The translations under genes were made by a program, and so were the position numbers. Shown here in pieces: positions 59,033 to 64,000 of a DNA stretch of 64,000 nucleotides (the stretch's first letter is position 1; the number at the start of each line of letters is the position of its first letter). The stretch covers positions 477,501-541,500 of the forward strand of contig JAUJYZ010000543.1 in NCBI GenBank assembly GCA_033675265.1, read 5' to 3'. A model generated the notes under the pieces. That model did no database searches and was not told where the DNA came from. It saw only the letters and a program-made list of their open reading frames with translations. Origin of the DNA: Actinostola sp. cb2023 (taxonomy: Eukaryota; Cnidaria; Anthozoa; Actiniaria; Actinostolidae).

Positions 59033-61593
59033 CTTTCTTTCTCTTTTTTTTTCCTGCAACCTATATAACCTACTATTTCTTTTAATAGAGGATCCCTCTG
59101 TCTATCTCTGTCAGTGAAGTTGGCCTCCTCATTAAAGATTATTAATTTATTATAAATACTTTGATACCTTTTAAATTTATTTCTGTGTTAAATAATGTTC
59201 CACTGTTTGTTGAAGCATTGACTTCAAATACTTCCTCAGTTCCAACCTGAAATCATAACCGTGGAGTGGTTTGTACATCATACAGAAAATCCTCCTCATT
59301 TATATCAACTTGAACTCTGATTTTCTCAATGAAAACTATATACTTGTATCATCAAAACATGAAATAATACATCTGTACATTCGATAAGTACTAAGTCTAC
59401 ATATCATTTGTCGCATGTAGATACAATACGGACGGATGCTCATGTTGTATAAAACACCACTTACCATTTTTCTGTGTATGATGATAGGGATGACACTTTC
59501 AACAACTGGTACCCACCGCAAAGGGCCATCATCTGATGAGAGGGTGTTGACTTCTGCAAGTGACCTAAAATTTGGTATGGTGTATAGGTAAGTAGTTGGT
59601 AAGGTGTATATAAGGTAAGTGGTTGTGGTAGGGTGTCAGGAAGTGGTTGGTAGGGTGTCAGTAAGTGGTTGCTAAGGTGTCAGTAAGTGGTTGCTAAGGT
59701 GTCAGGAAGTGGTTGGTAGGGTTTCAGTAAGTGGTTGCATGGTAGGGTGTCAGTAAGTGGTTGGTAGGGTGTCAGTAAGTGGTTGGTAGGGTGTCAGTAA
59801 GTGATTGGTAAGGTGTCAGTAAGTGGTTGGTAAGGTGTCAGTAAGTGGTTGGTAAGGTGTCAGTAAGTGATTGGTAAGGTGTCAGGAAGTAGGGTTCAGT
59901 AGTGGTTGGTAAGGTGTCAGTAAGTGGTTGCTAAGGTGTCAGTAAGTGGTTGCTAAGGTGTCAGTAAGTGGTTGGTAGGGTTTCAGTAAGTGGTTGGTAG
60001 GGTGTCAGTCAGGTGTCAGTAAGTGGTTGGTAGGGTGTCAGTAAGTGGTTGGTAGGGTGTCAGTAAGTGATTGGTAAGGTGTCAGTAAGTGGTTGGTAAG
60101 GTGTCAGTAAGTGGTTGGTAAGGTGTCAGTAAGTGGTTGGTAAGGTGTCAGTAAGTGGTTTGTAAGGTATCAGTAAGTGGTTGGTAAGGTGTCAGTAAGT
60201 GGTTGGTAATTAAGGTGTCAGTAAGTGGTTGGTAAAGTGTCAGTAAGTGGTTGCATGGTATGGTATCAATACGTGGTTGGTAAGGTGTCAGTAAATGAAA
60301 GATTTGAACACTAGAAACTACAAAGTCATGTTTATCAAACAATAAATAAAATTATAAAAGTAAATATTTTCAAAAACATCATAATAATTAACTATATTCA
60401 TAATATGCAATGCAAAGGTCGAGTGCTTTGACTTCATAACACGCTTGGCATCCATAGAAACAGGTGAGAAAGCAAAAATGAAATAAAAACAAAATAAAAA
60501 TCTATACACGGTCAGTGTAAAAATACTGGTTTCAGTTTGCAACAAATCAAACCTTTTTTTCTGTAAAATGACCAGAATTGAGGAATTAGATCAAATTTAA
60601 TATCACTGAAACTGTTATACTCCATTTTGCAATGCAGTCCATGTGGGAGGTAATAATTGAATTGTGTGAGGTTAACAACTAAACAAAACGAAAAATACAA
60701 AAACAATGCATTCTTGTTTAATTCAATTAAATAATTCCATTTCCCTTTTGCTCTACTGCCCATCGATTGAGACAATAAGAAAAACGTGTGACTCCTTCCT
60801 TGATGAATGCAACTAACCAATAATTCAAAAACAGATTTTCATAACAATCTTTTTATAGTAAAACTGGTGTATTTTTAGTGATTTTTTTGGAAATTTTTAA
60901 TTGAAACTAAAGAGCTACAAAATGTTTGCTTCCGAATGAAGGACCACTTCAAACAGGTAATTTATGACTAGTTAGACTCTTTTTATAACAAATTCACTAA
61001 TTCGGAAAACCATTTAGATGTCGGCGTAATTAATTAGTAAACCATTCAAATGTTTTGGGGTGTACGTAACTCTTTCGAACTCACCGAAGGTCTAAATGGC
61101 GGCTTGATTTGTCACGTAATTATTGTTTTGAAAGTATCCAACTGAGTTTGCCCGACGAGTGAGACAATTAATAATTTAATTACAACCTTGAAAGATGAAG
61201 GAACAAACGATGGGAATATATAAGCTTAAAGATAAAAAATAAATATAAAAATCGACCAAAAATCGTGCAAAGATTAGTTTAACTAAAAGTGTGAAATGTA
61301 TTGACTTTTGACTCGTTAGAAAACTTAAGAAACTCTTCTAAAGTGTACATTTTTAGCTGCTAAACTGAATTCCCACGAAGAATCAAAACCCGAAGAACGT
61401 AATTTGAAATGTAGGTAAAACAAAGCAGCCCAACACGACAAAGACAACTCACCTGATAATGTTCGAATTGTTGTCAAAGTTTGTGTCCTGTAACTTATAG
61501 TTCAAGCCATTTTCGTGAGCGGGTACGATGTATATGTCTCCTCTACTCCCTCCTTGGGGGGCGGAGGAGATATGGCTCTCCTTGTTGCCTATT
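40862..61593 (-). CDS. TIAM1: TIAM / Still-life type Rac guanine nucleotide exchange factor
   Basis: Thirty coding exons on the minus strand, all in phase, give ~1441 residues (vertebrate TIAM1 ~1590). Exons high to low: 61593-61453, 59564-59465, 59246-59168, 58695-58639, 58535-58471, 57990-57409, 56693-56298, 55699-55469, 54967-54757, 54105-53940, 51337-51084, 50773-50733, 50472-50418, 49727-49653, 49338-49243, 48576-48462, 48216-48164, 47498-47404, 47008-46865, 46238-46170, 45616-45491, 45088-44980, 44904-44810, 44197-44116, 43799-43690, 43590-43437, 43244-43186, 42608-42515, 42272-42188, 41246-40862. The protein loads GTP onto Rac at membranes. Domains: WH1, Ser-rich linker, PHn-CC-Ex, RBD, PDZ, DH, PH. 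WH1 is present in fly Still life and absent from vertebrate TIAM1/2. No in-frame ATG was found upstream of the first exon, so the extreme N-terminus is missing or sits in an unrecognised exon. Exon 13's acceptor (AAAAG|TGT) is the weakest join. Confidence 0.95.
41358..41642. mobile_element. Inverted-repeat element in the last TIAM intron
   Basis: TAGCTAATTGCATAATCGTT (41361) is inverted as AACGATTATGCAATTAGCTA (to ~41641), with ~45-base arms. It ends directly at an AATAAAG plus (ATTC)n tail. Confidence 0.75.
41660..41834. repeat. (ATTC)n microsatellite, ~43 copies
   Basis: An uninterrupted TTCA repeat after AAATAAAG, in the last TIAM intron. The 'FIHS' frame is an artefact. Confidence 0.97.
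42188..43590 (-). CDS. TIAM1: TIAM exons 26-29: C-terminal PH domain
   Basis: Encodes [14 protein letters not shown] (first strands), [36 protein letters not shown] and [13 protein letters not shown], which follow the TIAM1 PH sequence in order. The exon 27-28 intron is filled with a TGTC-type array starting ~20 bases after the donor. Confidence 0.92.
42657..43163. repeat. GACA/GATA-type compound array in TIAM intron 27
   Basis: Tandem GACAGACAGATGGACACACA and GATAGACAGATGG blocks. It begins 22 bases after the exon 27 donor (read on the minus strand) and ends ~48 bases before the exon 28 acceptor. Confidence 0.97.
43690..47008 (-). CDS. TIAM1: TIAM exons 19-25: DH (RhoGEF) catalytic domain
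   Basis: Conserved regions appear in order: CR1 [17 protein letters not shown] (exon 19), [20 protein letters not shown] (20), [17 protein letters not shown] (21), [18 protein letters not shown] (22), [19 protein letters not shown] (23, with the QR-type Rac contact region), [14 protein letters not shown] (24), and the long alpha helix [20 protein letters not shown] (25). The spacing equals that of TIAM1. This is the Rac exchange domain. All catalytic segments are intact. Confidence 0.96.
44313..44800. repeat. GAGCA / GAGCAGCGCA array in TIAM intron 23
   Basis: A core of pure (AGAGC)n at ~44407-44550 is flanked on both sides by 10-mer AGAGCAGCGC units. It starts only ~10 bases from the exon 23 donor. 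All frames are open, giving spurious ORFs. Confidence 0.97.
45650..46130. repeat. Duplicated ~62-bp segments plus inverted flank in TIAM introns
   Basis: GGGCTTCCTGTTGACGGGGA...TCGGCCATAA at 45653 recurs directly at 46059 with few changes. Between them ATGGGATGCCTAGGGTGCAA is inverted as GCACCCTGGGCATCCCATAA (~45905). Probably the debris of one element. Confidence 0.65.
46590..46864 (-). repeat. Tandem partial copies of TIAM exon 19 with its splice donor
   Basis: Read on the minus strand, the intron directly after exon 19 repeats the exon's last ~45 bases (the [17 protein letters not shown] coding stretch) and its AAG|GTACGT donor about five more times, with a basic period of 51 bases (17 codons). 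Extra candidate donors lie near 46789, 46737 and 46649, with a weaker one (GTACGC) near 46598. The first extra copy is shortened and shifts frame to a stop. Confidence 0.92.
47040..47395. repeat. GAT-rich compound microsatellite in TIAM intron 18
   Basis: (GAT)n mixed with GAATGATGAT and AATAATTATTATAATGATGA; a ~70-base block containing GGCAGTGCTGCTGCTGTTGA occurs twice (47103, 47282). It begins ~10 bases after the exon 18 donor. Confidence 0.92.
47533..47735. mobile_element. MITE plus (AAT)n tract
   Basis: AGTGATTCCAATAAACCTGG and its inverse CCAGGTTTATTGGAATCACT bound 47533-47661; an (ATA)n microsatellite follows to ~47735. In the TIAM intron between exons 17 and 18. Confidence 0.85.
47811..47910. 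mobile_element. Small palindromic element with GTCACGCAACG core
   Basis: CTTCCTCGCAGCCGTGTTT and AAACACGGCTGCGAGGAAG form the arms; the centre is CGTCACGCAACGCTATCGTT. Related GTCACGCAACG words occur at ~17573, 18200, 23097 and 58061. Confidence 0.85.
48806..48960. mobile_element. TIR element in TIAM intron
   Basis: CGCATTTGTACA...GGGTTAGCCTCGA and its inverse TCGAGGCTAAGCCTGTACAA ATGCG flank ~90 AT-rich bases. Confidence 0.75.
49243..50472 (-). CDS. TIAM1: TIAM exons 13-15: PDZ domain
   Basis: Three exons encode [40 protein letters not shown] and [16 protein letters not shown], a PDZ fold with the carboxylate-binding loop as DFGLS. TIAM PDZ domains bind syndecan/Caspr-type C-termini. The first acceptor (AAAAG) is weak, so the exon start may shift by a few codons. 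Confidence 0.88.
50579..50714. promoter_or_regulatory. Cluster of five CACGTG palindromes
   Basis: AAGTCACGTG occurs at 50579, 50605, 50646, 50668 and 50709 (positions of CACGTG) within a degenerate ~60-bp tandem repeat containing ATAAATCAACATTGACCGTA. CACGTG is the core site of bHLH-Zip factors. It lies in the intron just before TIAM exon 12's downstream side; function is unproven. Confidence 0.5.
50896..51073. mobile_element. MITE with ~60-base inverted arms
   Basis: TATACAAGCATCAAGAGTTC, CAGATTACTTCCGGTACGCG, CGCAATGCATTGTGGGATT at the left are mirrored at the right (CATAATGCATTGCGTGCG ... AACTCTTGAATGCTTGTATA). A poly-G tract adjoins at 50865. Confidence 0.88.
51084..51337 (-). CDS. TIAM1: TIAM exon 11: Ras-binding domain
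   Basis: Encodes an acidic lead ([11 protein letters not shown]) and the ubiquitin-like [53 protein letters not shown]1 RBD binds GTP-Ras and links it to Rac. The exon abuts a 2.6-kb intron made almost wholly of a 28-bp minisatellite. Confidence 0.9.
51350..53910. repeat. 2.6-kb minisatellite of 28-bp units filling TIAM intron 10
   Basis: About 90 units of CAACATATGACGAACAACAC AGGGTGAC, with ATATACCGAA, GAGTGAC and TACGACG variants. Long blocks repeat in the same variant order (starting near 51540, 51960, 52500, 53040, 53580), a higher-order repeat of roughly 540 bases. The unit has no stop on the minus strand, and 28 is not a multiple of three, so all three minus frames stay open; the resulting 850-970 residue frames are not proteins, because real TIAM exons lie on both sides. 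Confidence 0.97.
54634..54745. repeat. (GAT)n microsatellite after TIAM exon 9
   Basis: GATGAT runs starting about 12 bases beyond the exon 9 donor. Another shorter one lies at ~54234-54285 in the same intron. Confidence 0.93.
54757..56693 (-). CDS. TIAM1: TIAM exons 7-9: PHn-CC-Ex module
   Basis: Exon 7 opens the PH domain ([37 protein letters not shown]). Exon 8 gives its C-terminal helix ([20 protein letters not shown]) and the coiled coil ([20 protein letters not shown]). Exon 9 gives the Ex subdomain ([38 protein letters not shown]). These match TIAM1 closely. In vertebrates this module binds phosphoinositides, CD44, Par3 and JIP2 partners. A possible alternative donor (DDDDL|GTAAGC) lies inside exon 7 at ~56656. 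Confidence 0.95.
55020..55250. mobile_element. TIR element in TIAM intron 8
   Basis: AACTGATCAGAACACGAGAG and CTCGAGTGTTCTGATCAGT are inverted, with outer TTTATATAGCACT-like and GTGCTATAAATC ends. Just beyond lies GGCCAATCAGAGCGCGCGTT (~55366), mirrored by the 21283 element. Confidence 0.7.
55990..56245. repeat. (ATC)n compound microsatellite after TIAM exon 7
   Basis: ATCATC runs with CACCTTC and CATGCATC interruptions; a ~60-base block repeats. Ends ~52 bases from the exon 7 donor. Confidence 0.95.
56748..57200. repeat. AAT/ATG microsatellites and retroposon-like end
   Basis: Two copies of a (ATA/ATT)n-GATGATGATG-ATACTTCATCATCATG block (56748-56900 and 56966-57110), then TATATAGCGCATTTCACATT and CAATGCGCTTTACA, a 3' end style common in invertebrate retroposons. 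In TIAM intron 6. Confidence 0.85.
57409..57990 (-). CDS. TIAM1: TIAM exon 6: Ser/Asn-rich linker
   Basis: A single 194-codon exon rich in Ser, Asn, Gly and Glu (e.g. [20 protein letters not shown]). No fold is recognised; several SP sites could be phosphorylated. Vertebrate TIAM has a comparable disordered region between its N-terminus and the first PH domain. Confidence 0.9.
58471..61593 (-). CDS. TIAM1: TIAM exons 1-5: WH1/EVH1 domain
   Basis: Five exons encode ~147 residues. The WH1 region reads [20 protein letters not shown], then [25 protein letters not shown] and [16 protein letters not shown], which tracks Drosophila Still life (ASECFVYWKD; WGLNFTSPIDAKQF). The aromatic WGLNF end of the EVH1 fold is clear. 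The domain probably targets proline-rich partners at membranes or synapses. Exon 1 ([13 protein letters not shown]) has no counterpart I recognise. Confidence 0.9.
58735..58820. repeat. Dispersed repeat, second copy of 3631-3711
   Basis: Starts GCAATCAATCCCTGGAGATT and runs through GAGAAGCTAATGAGGAATGC. A poly-T tract (58985-59050) follows in the same intron. Confidence 0.8.
59570..60295. repeat. 22-bp minisatellite next to TIAM exon 2
   Basis: About 32 units of GTAAGTGGTTGGTAAGGTGT CA. It begins within ~10 bases of the exon 2 acceptor, so on the gene strand the acceptor is preceded by CCAACCACTTACTGACACCT repeats. Confidence 0.95.
60300..61450 (-). other. TIAM intron 1, unique AT-rich part
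   Basis: No exon, inverted repeat or tandem array is evident in this 1.1-kb stretch. Confidence 0.5.
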
Positions 61594-62181
61594 CTGCAGT
61601 CTTTACACGGGCAAAATTAAGGTTTTTTGTGGCATTTTTACACAGCTGAAAATTAGGCAAACAAGACGCTTAAATCCACAGCATTCAAGCAGTATGCGTT
61701 GAGTAAGTCTCTAGGGAATAAAGACAAAGCATTAGCAACTCATAGTTGATTATGACGTTTGTGTGTTTGGGTGAAAAGCTCCTTTCAGCTGGTTTACAGC
61801 CGGAGAAGAATAGAGATCACTATACCTTCATGTAACTTAAGTCTTTAGGGAGAAAAGTACTGAATACCTTCAGTGTAAAAGGGACGATTACAGAATCAAC
61901 AAACAACGAGTAAACACACGTCAAATACGACACAGTTTTACAGACTGTAATTGCGATTTATGAACTCAGAAGTAGATTTTTAACATGAAGATAAATCGGA
62001 TAATGAAAGATCTTTGCAGTCTTTGATATAATAATATCACTAACCATAAATACACAATAATTCTTTCTAATAATAACAACTCAGAAGATATGAAACATTT
62101 GCAAAATCTAGGGACCAAAAGTTTGCAAGTTAACATGTATAATTAATTGTACTAAGTTTTGTATGTGGAATGATTACATAC

Positions 62182-62300
62182 CTGGAAGATGGAGTTTATA
62201 CAACTGAGGTTCCAATATAATGCTCTCAGTGTGCGTAGCCAGGCCCGCTTCCACGGATCGCGCAAATATACCTCTCGGCTCTCGTGCTCATTGCTACTTG
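62182..62300 (-). other. Possible 5' non-coding exon of TIAM
   Basis: On the minus strand CATCTTCCAG|GTATGTAATC at 62182 is a good splice donor preceded by ~100 GC-richer bases. The short ATG frames in it close before the donor, so it would be 5' UTR. The true start codon of TIAM remains unlocated. Confidence 0.35.
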
Positions 62301-62745
62301 GTGCGATAGGAATTGTCAAACAGACATGGAAATTTACATGACAAAAACACGATTTGACAGCGATGATGTTTTACACTGGAACGGAACTAATCGATCGACT
62401 CTACATTCTCTTTATATTACAAGTAAATCGGATCGATAGGTAGACATTGAATTCCAACGCATCAGAGAATCTTCAGTCACCGCGTTTATATCGCATGGCA
62501 TGGCAACAGAACATGGGGGGGAGGGTACGGTGAGTTAGGAATTGCCCTCTAAAAAAAATCCTCTAAAATCCTAGAGGTCAAACAATTCATTCTAAAACTA
62601 TTTTAAATATTTTCATTTAAAATGCTTTCATCTTGTTTAAAAAAAAAGCTGAAAATAGTTTTAGCTTCCCCTCCCTCCCCTCCCTAAGTATCTCTTATAG
62701 TGTTCGCATTGCCTCACTTTGGCGCGAAATTCAGAAGTATTCAAG
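62300..62745. promoter_or_regulatory. Head-to-head intergenic region
   Basis: Separates the TIAM 5' side (-) from the next gene (+). It contains short G and C runs and GGCGCGAAATTC just upstream of the + ATG (an E2F-like GGCGCGAA). No TATA box is clear. A shared bidirectional promoter is possible. Confidence 0.4.
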
Positions 62746-64000
62746 ATGGCGGACGACATGGAGGTTTCTGTATTAGTGCAAGAAATACCTCGATTAACCA
62801 TTCAATGCAACTGGAAAGACGCTTTTAGGTAGGAATTTTTCACAATTTATGCCATTAGACTCTGTTGTTTAATATTTCTGCTAAAATGTTTTAAAATCTT
62901 GTATAAAATATAATTTATATAGAAATGGTGAAAAGGCATGGATTGCTTGTTCTCGTTTAGGTAAGTCTATTGCCTCCTTGTTGCTAATGGATACTGAATA
63001 CTATAAATATGACGATGACGTTATATATTCAGATAAGTGGGATAATGGTCAATAAATTATTATTAAATAGAGTGAATGTTGATAATCATCGTAGACAAAA
63101 ATTGTAGTGATTGTGATGATAATAATTATCATGATTAATTCATGTCAATATGATGATGATTATAGTAATGATGAATGTGGTAATGATGGAAGTGATGTGA
63201 GTCCTACATGTACATTTTATTATTCACAGGTCAGCCTTCAATTTATGGTGAACTAAAGTATGATTCTGAAAGAGAATCTGTTGAGGCATCTGAAGGATTC
63301 ACAGTAGAGACAATGGACAATGTAAAGAAATATAAATACAGACATTTAACACGACTTCAAATGTCTAGTCTGCTGCAAAATAATCCCAATAATAATAATA
63401 ATAATACTTTATTTGAACATGTAATCACCTAGGAGCTACAAAACTCGTTAAAATGTGAACGTGAACAAAAATGTAAACAAATATATATATAAAACAAAAA
63501 CATAAATATAATATACTTTTCAACAAATGAAGAGATTCTTGTGTTTGAGATGGTGAAGTTCCAAGTGAAGAAATAAGCTCACAATTCTGACATAAATTTG
63601 AATTCTTCTTGACATAGTTTTGCAGTTTTTTTGGTCTTCTACAGGATTAACATTAAATACTATCTTTCTTTTTCATACATGTACATTGTATCTATATATG
63701 CAGCACCCTTGGTCATGCAATATTCCTTAAAAGATATAATAATAATCGAAGGGCTCCCTGCAAGAACAGGATAAGTGACTTGTGATCAAAATCTAAATTC
63801 TCCTTGAGATTCTTTGAATTTCAAAGGAGAATTTTGAATTTGATCACAAGTCACTTACTCCATTCTTGAATGGAGCCCTTCAATTGGTACATGATTTTAT
63901 TGTATTTATAATTGTTTTCTTTTATTACAGAGATCAGTAACAGTCTCATATCCTGATATGAAGTGTACATCCAAGTTTGTATCCCCTTCTCATGTGTTAC
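62746..64000 (+). CDS. Unidentified protein, first exons (runs off window)
   Basis: ATG 62746 has a strong context (CAAGATGGCGG). Exons 62746-62828 and 62923-62960 and an exon from 63230 join in phase: MADDMEVSVLVQEIPRLTIQ, CNWKDAF, NGEKAWIACSRL, GQPSIYGELKYDSE. The third exon could end at 63321 (AAT|GTAAAG) or 63420; both keep phase 0. A further exon starts at 63931 (TTACAG|AGATCA; RSVTVSYPDMKCTSKFVS) and leaves the window. I do not recognise the family. The N-terminus looks like a beta-rich domain; it is soluble, without signal peptide. The E2F-like upstream word might suggest cell-cycle control, but this is weak. Confidence 0.55.
63748..63881. mobile_element. MITE with ~58-base arms
   Basis: GAAGGGCTCCCTGCAAGAAC ... 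GTGACTTGTGATCAAAATCT and the inverse arm TTTGATCACAAGTCACTTAC ... GGAGCCCTTC. The arm sequence is the one tandemly repeated at 3016-3330. Confidence 0.88.

Noticed and set aside
1..64000. tRNA, rRNA or other structural RNA genes
   Set aside because: No cloverleaf with A and B boxes or rRNA-like stretch was noticed by eye; a covariance-model scan would be needed to exclude small ncRNAs.

Overview
This is animal nuclear DNA. Genes are split by many introns with GT/AG boundaries, there is no operon structure, and every recognisable protein belongs to a metazoan family. The window is AT-rich and crowded with terminal-inverted-repeat elements, minisatellites, microsatellites and poly-G tracts. The dispersed repeats (poly-G-ended elements carrying 'GGGTATGTGCC'-like text, 'GTCACGCAACG' palindromes, 'CCAATCAGAGCGCGCG' palindromes) and a TIAM/Still-life protein that keeps an N-terminal WH1 domain suggest a marine invertebrate, perhaps a cnidarian or sponge. 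That placement is inference from memory; no species is claimed.

Layout. 1-12.4 kb: the 3' six exons of RMI1 (+), whose last intron holds a ~7.1 kb satellite of ~107-bp units. 12.7-16.0 kb: a complete three-exon RCAN/calcipressin gene (+), starting about 0.24 kb after the RMI1 poly(A) signal. 16-21.4 kb: gene-free, built of nested inverted-repeat elements and a 29-30 bp minisatellite. 21.7-27.5 kb: a two-exon LicD/fukutin-like gene (-) with a 5-kb intron. 28-40.6 kb: repeat-dominated, with a LINE reverse transcriptase remnant, an ~8.2-kb region bounded by similar inverted ends and containing oppositely oriented hairpin arrays, a 1.4-kb foldback, and a poly-G/C-ended element. 40.6-62.3 kb: a near-complete TIAM/Still-life Rac-GEF gene (-) of 30 coding exons, with domains WH1, PHn-CC-Ex, RBD, PDZ, DH and PH. 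62.7-64 kb: the start of an unidentified gene (+), head to head with TIAM.

How genes relate. RMI1 (Bloom/Topo III genome stability), RCAN (calcineurin regulation), LicD-like (phospho-sugar transfer in the Golgi) and TIAM (Rac activation) share no pathway; they are ordinary neighbours. All splice phases of the RMI1, RCAN, LicD-like and TIAM models were checked by hand and are consistent from exon to exon.

Most unusual: many TIAM introns carry tandem arrays that begin within a few tens of bases of a splice site. One of these arrays is made of copies of the 3' end of a DH-domain exon together with its splice donor.
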